Assembly (NCBI RefSeq): GCF_943371255.1
Contig: NZ_CALRUC010000139.1
Span: 1-9,999, forward strand
Origin: Ferrovibrio terrae_B
Lineage (GTDB): Bacteria > Pseudomonadota > Alphaproteobacteria > Ferrovibrionales > Ferrovibrionaceae
Reading direction: 5' to 3'
DNA length: 9,999 nucleotides
The notes under the pieces are model-generated. The model was given only the letters and a program-made list of their open reading frames with translations. It searched no databases and was not told where the DNA came from. The translations under genes and the position numbers were made by a program. This document shows, piece after piece, positions 1-6,770 of this stretch. Position 1 is the stretch's first letter. Each line of letters begins with the position of its first letter.

Positions 1-732
1 GTCGACATGATCTATACCGGTGTTGCCTTTGCCGGTTCGATTCACAAGCCGATCGCCATCACCAATGCGCCCTTCATTCTGCGGGATTACAGCCATTGGA
101 AGGCGTATCGCGATTCCAAGCTGTTCCGCGATATCGCGTCTGGTTATGAAAAGAAGACCGGCCATAAGGTGGTGTCGCTGACCTATTACGGTCAGCGCCA
201 TGTGACGGCCAATCGAGAAATCAAGAAGCCGGAAGACATGAAGGGCATGAAGCTGCGGGTGCCGCCGGCGCCATTATTTCTCATGTTCACCAAGTCGGTC
301 GGGGCCAATGCCACGCCGATTGCTTTCGCGGAAGTGTATCTCGCGCTTCAGCAGAAGACGGTGGACGGTCAGGAAAATCCGCTGCCCACCATCATGGCCA
401 AGAAGTTCTACGAAGTGCAGAGCCATATCATGCTGACCGGCCATATTACGGAATCGCTGGTTGCCAATGTCGGTGGGCATGTCTGGAGCAAGCTGAACGA
501 CGCCGAGAAGAAAATCTTCCAGGAGGTTCTGCTGGAGGCGGCATCGCGCGCCAGCGAGCAGATCCGCACCTCCGAGCAGAAGCTGGCGGATGAATTCCGC
601 AAGCTGGGTAAGACCGTTGTAGAGGTCGATCGCGAGGCCTTCCGCAAGGCGGCGATGCCGCTGCATAACGACGCCGGTGCGGGCGCGGGCTGGAGCAAGG
701 CGGAATACGACGCTCTGCAGGCACTGAAGTAA
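1..732 (+). CDS. dctP: TRAP transporter solute-binding protein, DctP family (5' end outside the window)
   Basis: Periplasmic binding subunit of a tripartite ATP-independent transporter; it captures an organic anion, usually a carboxylate, and delivers it to the DctQM permease. The frame is open from base 1, so the gene starts upstream. The visible 243 residues lack the signal peptide and roughly the first 80-90 residues of a family that is usually about 330 long. Visible family marks are the hinge/ligand region GMKLRVPPAP (fragment residues 82-91), whose Arg86 sits where the carboxylate-binding arginine of DctP/SiaP proteins lies, and the segment FAEVYLALQ...VDGQENPL (109-128), whose Asn126 is in the conserved ligand-side position. 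The gene ends in TAA and is followed by a hairpin and then dctQ, the usual P-Q-M order. The substrate cannot be told from this fragment. Family assignment is secure. Confidence 0.93.
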   Translation, partial: VDMIYTGVAFAGSIHKPIAITNAPFILRDYSHWKAYRDSKLFRDIASGYEKKTGHKVVSLTYYGQRHVTANREIKKPEDMKGMKLRVPPAPLFLMFTKSVGANATPIAFAEVYLALQQKTVDGQENPLPTIMAKKFYEVQSHIMLTGHITESLVANVGGHVWSKLNDAEKKIFQEVLLEAASRASEQIRTSEQKLADEFRKLGKTVVEVDREAFRKAAMPLHNDAGAGAGWSKAEYDALQALK

Positions 733-738
733 ACGGAA

Positions 739-771
739 TGGCAGGCGCGGCACTGGATGTCGCGCCTGCCA
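739..771 (+). promoter_or_regulatory. Intercistronic stem-loop between dctP and dctQ
   Basis: An 11-base-pair perfect stem: arm TGGCAGGCGCG at 739-749, 11-base loop 750-760, arm CGCGCCTGCCA at 761-771. It begins six bases after the dctP stop, and no T-run follows, so it is not a classical terminator. In binding-protein operons such hairpins commonly shield the upstream message from 3' exonucleases or cause partial termination, which keeps the binding protein in excess over the permease. That role is inferred here. The dctQ ribosome-binding site (786-790) lies outside the stem. Confidence 0.6.
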
Positions 772-796
772 AACCATGCTGTAACAGGAGTTGTCC

Positions 797-1357
797 GTGA
801 CACAATCCCAACATTTGAACCAGCCGGATGATGGCGCGCCCCTGATCGCTGCCGAAGACCCCGATTACGTGATCAAGCCCTATATCGAGGACGTGCTCGC
901 ATTCATCATTTTTTGGGCGCTGTCCGGCGTGGTTTTTCTGCAGTTCTTCACGCGCTATGTGCTGAATGATTCGATGGCATGGACCGAGGAAATTGCCCGG
1001 TATCTGCTGATCTGGGTCACCTTTGTCGGCGGTGCCATAGCCATGCGGCGAGGCACGAATATCGGTGTCGAAGTTTTGCTGCATTTCCTGCCATCAGGTC
1101 CGGTCAGGGTGCTGCGCTTCGTCATCGATATCATCACGGTCGGATTTGTCGCACTGCTCTGCTGGTTTGCCGTGCAGATCACCGAGCGGATGCAGATCCA
1201 GACAATGATGGTGGTCGATGTGCCCATGAGCGTCGTCTATGCGGGTGTCGCCTGCGGCTGCTTCCTCATGCTGTACCGCAGTCTTGGTGTGCTGCTGGCG
1301 AACGCGCGCCGTCGCTGGCAACCCGATCCCAATAAAGTTGACCTGATCATCGATTGA
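797..1357 (+). CDS. dctQ: TRAP transporter small permease subunit, DctQ family
   Basis: Four-helix inner-membrane subunit that pairs with DctM and helps dock the binding protein. From the GTG at 797 it gives 186 residues. AGGAG at 786-790 lies six bases upstream, which favours this start over the in-frame TTG at 791 that directly abuts the AGGAG. Four hydrophobic segments are visible at about residues 33-55, 65-82, 105-128 and 142-168. The signature WTEEIARYLLIW at 62-73 is the classic DctQ motif, and DVPMSVVY at 141-148 precedes the last helix. The N-terminal tail of about 30 residues is polar and acidic and somewhat long for the family. The gene sits between dctP and dctM on the same strand. 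Its stop TGA (1355-1357) overlaps by one base the AAAGG used by dctM. Confidence 0.94.
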   Translation: MTQSQHLNQPDDGAPLIAAEDPDYVIKPYIEDVLAFIIFWALSGVVFLQFFTRYVLNDSMAWTEEIARYLLIWVTFVGGAIAMRRGTNIGVEVLLHFLPSGPVRVLRFVIDIITVGFVALLCWFAVQITERMQIQTMMVVDVPMSVVYAGVACGCFLMLYRSLGVLLANARRRWQPDPNKVDLIID

Positions 1358-1370
1358 AAGGCCTCGCAGT

Positions 1371-2645
1371 ATGACTGCCCTTTTTGGTGTTTTCTTTTTG
1401 CTGCTTCTTGTCGGCGTGCCGATTTTTATCGCGCTGGGTGGCGCGTCGCTGACCTACACGCATTTCTTCTCGACCATGCCGGATTTCGTCACTTTGCACC
1501 GTATGGCCGGTGGCGTTGACTCTTTCCCGTTGATCGCGGTGCCATTCTTCATTCTGGCCGGCAACCTCATGAACACGGCCGGAATCACCAACCGGATCTA
1601 TGATTTCGCCACCGCCGGTGTCGGCTGGCTGCGCGGCGGTCTTGGCCATGTGAATGTGGTTGGATCGGTGATCTTTGCCGGCATGTCAGGCACGGCGGTC
1701 GCCGATGCTGGCGGCCTTGGCACGATCGAGATCAAGGCGATGCGGGATCACGGCTATGATGATGAATTTGCCGTTGGCATCACGGCGGCATCCTCGACCA
1801 TCGGCCCGATCATTCCGCCCTCGCTGCCGATGGTGATTTTCGGCGTGATGGCCAATGTGTCGATCGGCCAGCTGTTTGCGGCGGGCTTCATTCCCGGCCT
1901 GCTGATGGCCGCCGCCATGATGGCCTATGTCACCTGGTATGCACACCGGAACGGCATCGGGCGTGACCAGGTCTTCCGCTGGGGCGTACTGGGCCGCACA
2001 TTCCTGCGTGCCATTCCCGCCCTGCTGACGCCGGCAATTATCATCGGCGGCATGTCGGCCGGGCTGTTCACGCCGACAGAAGCCGCGATTGCGGCCTGCG
2101 CCTGGGCCCTGTTCCTGGGCTTGCTGCTGTACAAGACGCTGAGCTGGAAGCAGTTCTACCGGATTTCGCTGGAAACCATCGAAACCACGGCCAGCGTGCT
2201 GATCATCGTCGGGGCGGCTTCCCTCTTCGGCTGGGTGCTGACCACCACCAAGGTCACCGAAACGGTTTCCGAGGCCCTGCTGGCGATCACCACGGACCCG
2301 TTGCTGCTGCTGCTGATCATCAATTTAATCCTGCTGGTGATCGGCTGCTTCATGGAAACGATCGCGGCCATTTCCATTCTGGTGCCCGTGCTGATGCCGG
2401 CCGTCACCAAGGTGGGCATCGACCCGGTACAGTTCGGCGTCATCATGGTGCTCAACCTGATGATCGGGTTGCTGACGCCCCCGGTGGGCATGGTGCTGTT
2501 CGTGCTGTCACGGGTCGCCAAGATGTCGTTCGACCGGACCGTGATGGCGGTGTTGCCCTTCCTGGTGCCGCTGCTTGCGGTTCTGGTGCTGATCTCGGCG
2601 ATCCCGGCCCTGACGCTCTATCTGCCGACGCTCTGGTATCGGTAA
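1371..2645 (+). CDS. dctM: TRAP transporter large permease subunit, DctM family
   Basis: Inner-membrane transport subunit of the TRAP system, which imports the ligand with a sodium or proton gradient. The 424-residue product is the usual DctM length and is hydrophobic throughout. Visible signatures are VPFFILAGNLM (57-67), AGMSGTAVADAGGLGTIEIKAM (103-124), where known DctM/SiaM proteins carry part of the sodium site, SSTIGPIIPPSLPM (141-154), and the second-half LLTPPVGMVLF near residues 367-377. The two re-entrant-type motifs reflect the inverted-repeat fold of the ion-transporter superfamily. The start is ATG at 1371 with AAAGG at 1357-1361, nine bases upstream and overlapping the end of dctQ. 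Translation is therefore probably coupled. The gene is complete, with no odd residues noticed. Confidence 0.96.
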   Translation: MTALFGVFFLLLLVGVPIFIALGGASLTYTHFFSTMPDFVTLHRMAGGVDSFPLIAVPFFILAGNLMNTAGITNRIYDFATAGVGWLRGGLGHVNVVGSVIFAGMSGTAVADAGGLGTIEIKAMRDHGYDDEFAVGITAASSTIGPIIPPSLPMVIFGVMANVSIGQLFAAGFIPGLLMAAAMMAYVTWYAHRNGIGRDQVFRWGVLGRTFLRAIPALLTPAIIIGGMSAGLFTPTEAAIAACAWALFLGLLLYKTLSWKQFYRISLETIETTASVLIIVGAASLFGWVLTTTKVTETVSEALLAITTDPLLLLLIINLILLVIGCFMETIAAISILVPVLMPAVTKVGIDPVQFGVIMVLNLMIGLLTPPVGMVLFVLSRVAKMSFDRTVMAVLPFLVPLLAVLVLISAIPALTLYLPTLWYR

Positions 2646-2704
2646 GTTTCCAGGCTTCGGCGGGCGGCCGGCGTTTCTGCATTGTTCTTTCTGTGTATGA
2701 TCTG

Positions 2705-2741
2705 AGCCAGCGGAGCGACCGGGATGGTTTCTCCGCTGGCT
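2705..2741 (+). terminator. Terminator-like dyad after the TRAP operon
   Basis: A perfect 11-base-pair stem: AGCCAGCGGAG at 2705-2715 and CTCCGCTGGCT at 2731-2741, with a 15-base loop. It lies 60 bases after the dctM stop. The bases that follow (GTCTTCGTTTG) are T-rich but contain no clean T-run, so this may be a weak intrinsic terminator or an RNA 3'-end stabiliser. It is placed to end the dctPQM transcript before the unrelated membrane-protein gene. The rest of the 213-base gap (2646-2858) shows no clear promoter or small gene. Confidence 0.5.
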
Positions 2742-2858
2742 GTCTTCGTTTGCAGAGCTTTCGCGTAATGCCTATTGATGGGCCCGTAACCACTCAGGCG
2801 AATTGGCCATTCCGATTTGCGGGGGTAGGCCGCGTTTGCAACACGGGTATCCATAATC

Positions 2859-4118
2859 TTGCCGAACCATTTTCGCATTCTTCTGGCAATAGCAGGTTTG
2901 CAGTTTGTCAGCTTTGCCGTGCTGACTGCGCTCGCGGCAGTGCCTATCCCGGTTTTCGACATCCTCAACATTACCCACGGCTATCTGGCGGACGGATTGT
3001 CATGGCATTGGCTGCTGGAACTTCACAACCAGCATCAGATCCTCGTGCCACGGCTATTGCTGGTTGCCGATCTTGCGATCACCGGTGGGCATATGGAGGT
3101 GTTTGTCGCTCTGGGTCTGCTGGCCTGGATTGGTGTTTACGGTGTCGTGGCACGGCAGATATCCAGGGACAGCGCGGCTTCCCCCTGGCAGACCTTTGGA
3201 TATGCGCTGCTGGCGATTGCGCTGTTCCGAGCCTTTCTGTTGGAAAGCATCGTCCTCAATAACGGCTTCAACTATCCCGTTGCAGCGATCTTCGCAGTCT
3301 CTGCCTTTGCGCTTGCAGCCAGGCTGGACCCTGCACGGCCGTTCCAGCCGGTGGCATGGCTGGCTGCAATGGCCGCCCTGTGCAGCAGCCTGTGCCTGTT
3401 GAACGGCGTGTTGGCGGTGCCGATTGCAGCGGGAATCGCGGTGCTGCGCAGTCGTTCGTTGTTTGCCGCCATTCCATTTGTGGCCGGCGGCATGATTGCG
3501 GTGGCTTTGTATGTGAAAGGACCAATGATCGGTGCATCGCAGATGTCATTTGACGTTGGCCTGCTGTTGCAGGCGCTGCTTAATGCATTCGGCGCGCCCT
3601 GGGTTCTGAAAGCGACCGTGGCGGGGCAGGCCGTCGGTCTGATTGTCGCTCTGCTGGCATTGGCTTGCCTTGCAGCGTCTTTACGGTCCCGGCTTGCAGG
3701 CGTCGATGCCATGGCTGTCGCCCTGATTCTCTTTGGTCTTGGATCGATCATGTTGGCCGCCATCGGACGACCGGAATTGAGCGAGCATATGGGGGCGGTG
3801 GGGAGGTATGCCCTCTGGACCGCCCTGGTCCATGCCGGCATCATCCTGACCGTGATACGCCGGCCAGTTATCCTGCAATGGCTGGATCGTCGTGCTTTGC
3901 AAGTCGTGCTTTTATTCGTGGCCATCTTGCTGATGGTGGAGCAGGCACGTATGGCGCGCGTTTATCTCGCTCTGGGTCAAGGCATGCAGGCCGCCGCCAT
4001 CAGGCTTCAGGCTGGGGAGCGGTCCGACGCGGTTTTTGCTGCCATCAAGATCGATCCGGTCTATGGCAGGACAATCTATGATCTTTACGCTGCCCGCGGG
4101 CTCTATGGCTTCCGCTGA
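2859..4118 (+). CDS. Polytopic inner-membrane protein of unknown function
   Basis: The 419-residue product has about nine to eleven hydrophobic segments, for example near residues 6-30, 79-97, 112-128, 138-153, 163-194, 200-218, 232-270, 280-301, 316-336 and 345-361. The most distinctive part is the first periplasmic-side loop, residues 49-76, containing WHWLLELHNQHQILVPRLL. The HNxHxxxxPRLL pattern followed by GG resembles the HNEHR-type loop seen in polytopic membrane proteins near cell-surface polysaccharide genes, which suggests glycosyltransferase-C-like or polymerase-like architecture. That is inference from pattern only. A second polar patch, GRPELSEHMGAVGRY (near 302-316), could face the same side. 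The start is TTG at 2859. After the in-frame stop TAG at 2826 no ATG or GTG occurs before it, and the Shine-Dalgarno sequence is poor, so the true start could be an internal codon. It is probably not co-transcribed with the TRAP operon. Confidence 0.8.
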   Translation: MPNHFRILLAIAGLQFVSFAVLTALAAVPIPVFDILNITHGYLADGLSWHWLLELHNQHQILVPRLLLVADLAITGGHMEVFVALGLLAWIGVYGVVARQISRDSAASPWQTFGYALLAIALFRAFLLESIVLNNGFNYPVAAIFAVSAFALAARLDPARPFQPVAWLAAMAALCSSLCLLNGVLAVPIAAGIAVLRSRSLFAAIPFVAGGMIAVALYVKGPMIGASQMSFDVGLLLQALLNAFGAPWVLKATVAGQAVGLIVALLALACLAASLRSRLAGVDAMAVALILFGLGSIMLAAIGRPELSEHMGAVGRYALWTALVHAGIILTVIRRPVILQWLDRRALQVVLLFVAILLMVEQARMARVYLALGQGMQAAAIRLQAGERSDAVFAAIKIDPVYGRTIYDLYAARGLYGFR

Positions 4119-4217
4119 AACCGGCCCAGATCTGACCGGGCGGGCTTGCAGGACCAGCCAAATTATTATCCTATCAGCGTTATTTCGCGTTGAAGAAAAG
4201 CCGGAGGAAATCCAGTC

Positions 4218-4973
4218 ATGAGCAGCAGCAAAGTCGCCCTGATTACTGGCGCAGGCACGGGTATTGGCAAGGCTTCGGCCGTAGCGCTGGCCCGTGCCGG
4301 GTACAATGTCGTTTTGGCCGGTCGCCGGTTGGAGGCTTTGGATGCCACCGCGCGTGATGCCGAGAAGCATGGCGTGCGTGCTGTGGCCGTGGCAACCGAT
4401 GTGGGCGATCATTCACAGGTGAAGGCGCTGTTTGCGAAAACCAAGCAAGCCTTCGGCCGTCTCGATGTCCTGTTTAACAATGCCGGCATGGGTACGCCGG
4501 CGATGCCATTGGAAGACCTGTCGTATGAGCAGTGGAAGGCCGTGGTCGATGTCAATCTGACCGGTCCGTTCCTGTGCACCCAGGAAGCCTTCCGCATCAT
4601 GAAGGACCAGACGCCGCGCGGCGGTCGCATCATTAACAATGGCTCGATCTCGGCCTACGCACCGCGACCATTCTCCTCGCCCTACACCTCGACCAAGCAT
4701 GCAATCAGCGGCCTGACCAAGGCCAGCTCGCTGGACGGCCGTGCCTATGATATCGCCGTCGGCCAGATCGATATCGGCAATGCCGCCACCGATATGACTG
4801 AACGGATGAAGAATGGCGTGTTGCAGCCCGACGGTTCGACGCGGGTTGAACCGCGCATGGATGTCGAGCATGTGGCCAATGCCGTTGTGCATATGGCCAG
4901 CTTGCCGCTGGATGCCAACGTGCTGTTCATGACGGTGATGGCGACCAAAATGCCCTTCGTTGGCCGCGGTTGA
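4218..4973 (+). CDS. Short-chain dehydrogenase/reductase, classical SDR type
   Basis: NAD(P)-dependent oxidoreductase, cytoplasmic, 251 residues, the standard classical-SDR length. The Rossmann dinucleotide motif TGAGTGIG is at residues 10-17. Arg36-Arg37 after the second strand (LAGRR) point to NADPH rather than NADH. Asp61 caps the adenine pocket, NNAG is at 87-90, structural Asn113 is present, and the catalytic triad is Ser143, Tyr156 and Lys160 in YTSTK. The usual post-catalytic PG motif is replaced by VGQIDIGNA (181-189). The substrate is unknown; a beta-ketoacyl or alcohol substrate cannot be chosen from sequence. The start ATG has GGAGG at 4203-4207, ten bases upstream. It lies 99 bases after the membrane-protein gene. 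That gap has only a weak promoter-like pair (TTGCAG at 4146-4151 and TCCTAT 17 bases on), so co-transcription is possible but unproven. Confidence 0.93.
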   Translation: MSSSKVALITGAGTGIGKASAVALARAGYNVVLAGRRLEALDATARDAEKHGVRAVAVATDVGDHSQVKALFAKTKQAFGRLDVLFNNAGMGTPAMPLEDLSYEQWKAVVDVNLTGPFLCTQEAFRIMKDQTPRGGRIINNGSISAYAPRPFSSPYTSTKHAISGLTKASSLDGRAYDIAVGQIDIGNAATDMTERMKNGVLQPDGSTRVEPRMDVEHVANAVVHMASLPLDANVLFMTVMATKMPFVGRG

Positions 4974-5035
4974 ATTGGTGGCTGCCCAGGACTTGCACTG
5001 GATCTGGGGCGAGGTTGTTGTTCCCGCGGGTACGC

Positions 5036-5097
5036 CTTTCGGACAGCTTGGCGCGACACCAGCCTCAGTTTATGAAGGCTGCGCCACTTGTCCGGGG
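5036..5097 (+). promoter_or_regulatory. Possible structured leader upstream of the coiled-coil gene
   Basis: The 159-base gap 4974-5132 contains an extended imperfect stem. GGACA (5041-5045) pairs with TGTCC (5089-5093), GGCG (5050-5053) with CGCC (5082-5085), and CAGCCT (5060-5065) with AGGCTG (5076-5081), around a ten-base loop. C5040-G5094 and several T-G pairs extend the base. This gives about 15 Watson-Crick pairs with a 4x3 internal loop and a six-base bulge on the left arm. No T-run follows, so it is not an intrinsic terminator. It may be a 5' leader of the pair of genes downstream, or chance pairing in GC-rich DNA. Confidence 0.3.
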
Positions 5098-5132
5098 TGC
5101 CGGGCGGTAGCCGAACCAGTGGGGAGAGTAGG

Positions 5133-5456
5133 GTGAGCGACGCGATTACCCAGATGCGGGAGCAAATCCGCAAGCTTCAGGAGGACAAGGCCCGCCTGGA
5201 GGCCGATATGGCCAGTCTGGCCAAGAAGCGGCCTGAACTCGACAAGCAGATTCTCGATATCCAGGCAAAGCTTCGCAACGCCAAGGGGCCGTCGCAGCAG
5301 TTGCAAACCGACCTGCGCAATGCGAAAGAGGCCGCGCAGGGGGCTGCCGGGGGTATCCAGAGCCTGCGGGGAAAAATTGCGGAACTGACCGGAAAGATTG
5401 CAGAACTGGATAAAAACATTAAAATCGTTGAAGATTTCATGCGGCCGAAGAAATAG
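5133..5456 (+). CDS. Small coiled-coil protein of unknown function
   Basis: From GTG at 5133, preceded by GGGGAG at 5121-5126 with a six-base spacer, this encodes 107 residues, highly charged and rich in Lys, Glu, Asp, Leu and Ile. Heptad spacing runs through residues 4-50 and 75-102, split by a small-residue linker rich in Gly, Ala and Gln (about 51-74). Short internal repeats are LRNAK at 47-51 and 61-65 and GKIAEL at 80-85 and 87-92, the latter one exact heptad apart. There is no signal peptide or membrane segment, so the product is probably cytoplasmic and oligomeric. An in-frame TTG at 5088 would add 15 residues of Gly/Ser-rich sequence and has no good ribosome-binding site. The next gene, a pentapeptide-repeat protein, starts 39 bases after the stop, so the two are almost certainly co-transcribed and may interact. 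I do not recognise a named family. Confidence 0.75.
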   Translation: MSDAITQMREQIRKLQEDKARLEADMASLAKKRPELDKQILDIQAKLRNAKGPSQQLQTDLRNAKEAAQGAAGGIQSLRGKIAELTGKIAELDKNIKIVEDFMRPKK

Positions 5457-5495
5457 GCTGCTTAAAGCGATGAAAACAGGGGGCAGAGGGGCAGT

Positions 5496-6761
5496 ATGAA
5501 CCCCATGGAAGTCGAACGGATGCTGGCTCGCCACCGTGAGTGGCTGATGAAGCGTCCCCGCGGTGCCCGCCTAAATCTCTCGCTTGCCGATCTGCAGGGG
5601 TATGATTTCAGCGGCGCGGACCTGCGCGCCGCCAAGATGTCCGGTGCCAATATGTCGCGTGCCGTACTGGTGGAGACCAACCTCTCGGAAGCCGATCTTT
5701 TTGCTGCCAATTTGGAACGAGCGGACCTTTCCAAGGCCGACCTGACCAAGGCCGACCTGCGGGGTGCCTCCATGCGCGGGGCAACCCTGGCCGGCGCCCG
5801 CCTGATGGGGGTCGATTTCCGGGGGGGCGCCCTGATGCAGGCCTCCGATAACGGTGTGGGCTTCGGCGGGCCTGATTCCCAGGGTAAGAAGCCCAAGGCC
5901 AATACCGGGGGCGCCGACCTGGCGGAAGCCAATCTGCGCGGCTCGAACCTGACCGGTTCGAACATGAACGGCGTGAATCTGGCGGGCGCCAACCTGTCGC
6001 GTGCCAACCTGACCAAGGTATCGCTCCGCAAGGCCAACCTGGCTGGCGCCGATTTCAAGGGCGCCTGTCTGCGCGGCGTCGATATGTCTCTGGCGCTGAT
6101 CGACGGCGCCGACTTCCAGGGGGCTGACCTGAAGGGCGCGATCCTGGAAGACGTCGACATGGACTCGGCGAATTTCACCGGGGCAGAGCTGTTCGTCGAT
6201 GTTTCCAGCTTTGGCGACACCGTGGCCGGTATCCTTCAGGAGCACGAGAAGTGGATCAAGACCGATGGCCGCGAAGGCACGCGCGCCGATCTGGCCGGTC
6301 TGAACATGGAACGTATCGACCTGTCGAATAAGGACTTGAGCGGTGCGAACCTGAAAGGTGCCAAGCTGGCCGGCGCCAAGCTGCAGAACACCACATTGGT
6401 GATGACCGATCTTTCAGAAGCCGATCTGACCGGCGCCAACATGATCGGCGCCTTGGCCAATGGTGTTAATCTCGCCCGTGCCATCCTGCAGAAAGCAATC
6501 CTGCAGCGTGCCCAGCTCGGCCAGGTGCCGCTGCGCGGGCCAGACGGCAAGCCGATTGGCCGCTATTGGTCAGCCAGCCTAGCGGCAGCAGATGCCTCGG
6601 ATGCCGACTTCTCTGATGCGCTGCTCAAAGGGGCAAACCTGATTGATGCCAAACTGAACCGGGCCCGATTGGTCAATGCCAATCTGACCGATGCCAAAAT
6701 GGTCAACACCGATCTGAACGGTGCCGACCTGACCGGCGCCCAGTTGCCGCCGCAGGATTGA
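5496..6761 (+). CDS. Pentapeptide-repeat protein with two tandem modules
   Basis: The 421 residues consist mostly of A(D/N)LXX-type pentapeptide repeats, which fold as a right-handed square beta-helix. Module 1 starts with a helical cap containing H13-x-x-W16-L followed by GARLNLSLADLQG. Module 2 repeats the layout with H250-x-x-W253 followed by GTRADLAG. Each module carries a Gly/Pro-rich interruption at a similar offset from its cap: about residues 114-139, containing GGPDSQGKKP, and about 341-366, containing RGPDGKPIGR. This suggests duplication of a whole module. There is no signal peptide, membrane helix or catalytic domain, so the protein is probably cytoplasmic and works as a binding scaffold. 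At 421 residues and with two caps it does not look like the roughly 215-residue Qnr/MfpA gyrase-mimic proteins. The start is ATG at 5496, with AGAGG at 5485-5489 six bases upstream. Its end lies nine bases from the end of the facing minus-strand gene. Confidence 0.93.
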   Translation: MNPMEVERMLARHREWLMKRPRGARLNLSLADLQGYDFSGADLRAAKMSGANMSRAVLVETNLSEADLFAANLERADLSKADLTKADLRGASMRGATLAGARLMGVDFRGGALMQASDNGVGFGGPDSQGKKPKANTGGADLAEANLRGSNLTGSNMNGVNLAGANLSRANLTKVSLRKANLAGADFKGACLRGVDMSLALIDGADFQGADLKGAILEDVDMDSANFTGAELFVDVSSFGDTVAGILQEHEKWIKTDGREGTRADLAGLNMERIDLSNKDLSGANLKGAKLAGAKLQNTTLVMTDLSEADLTGANMIGALANGVNLARAILQKAILQRAQLGQVPLRGPDGKPIGRYWSASLAAADASDADFSDALLKGANLIDAKLNRARLVNANLTDAKMVNTDLNGADLTGAQLPPQD

Positions 6762-6770
6762 GTTCTCGAT

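Noticed and set aside
2693..3262. Plus-strand frame of 189 codons overlapping the start of the membrane-protein gene
   Set aside because: It is rich in Cys, Arg, Gly and Ser, lacks domain character, and lies over the better-supported hydrophobic frame from 2859.
5088..5132. TTG start for the coiled-coil gene at 5088
   Set aside because: The GTG at 5133 has GGGGAG at proper spacing and begins the charged helical sequence directly.
5462..6245. Long minus-strand frames inside the pentapeptide gene
   Set aside because: They are the reverse reading of repeated GCC-GAC-CTG-type codons, giving repetitive Ser/Pro/Arg- or Gly/Gln/Val-rich sequence. The pentapeptide frame explains the DNA.
5496..6761. 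Qnr/MfpA-type quinolone-resistance function for the pentapeptide protein
   Set aside because: The length (421 against roughly 215 residues or fewer), the two H-x-x-W caps and the neighbouring genes do not fit. No gyrase-binding loops could be identified.
5496..6761. DNA-level tandem repeat or CRISPR-like array
   Set aside because: The regularity comes from codons for pentapeptide repeats in an open frame. The units vary and have no constant direct repeat with spacers.
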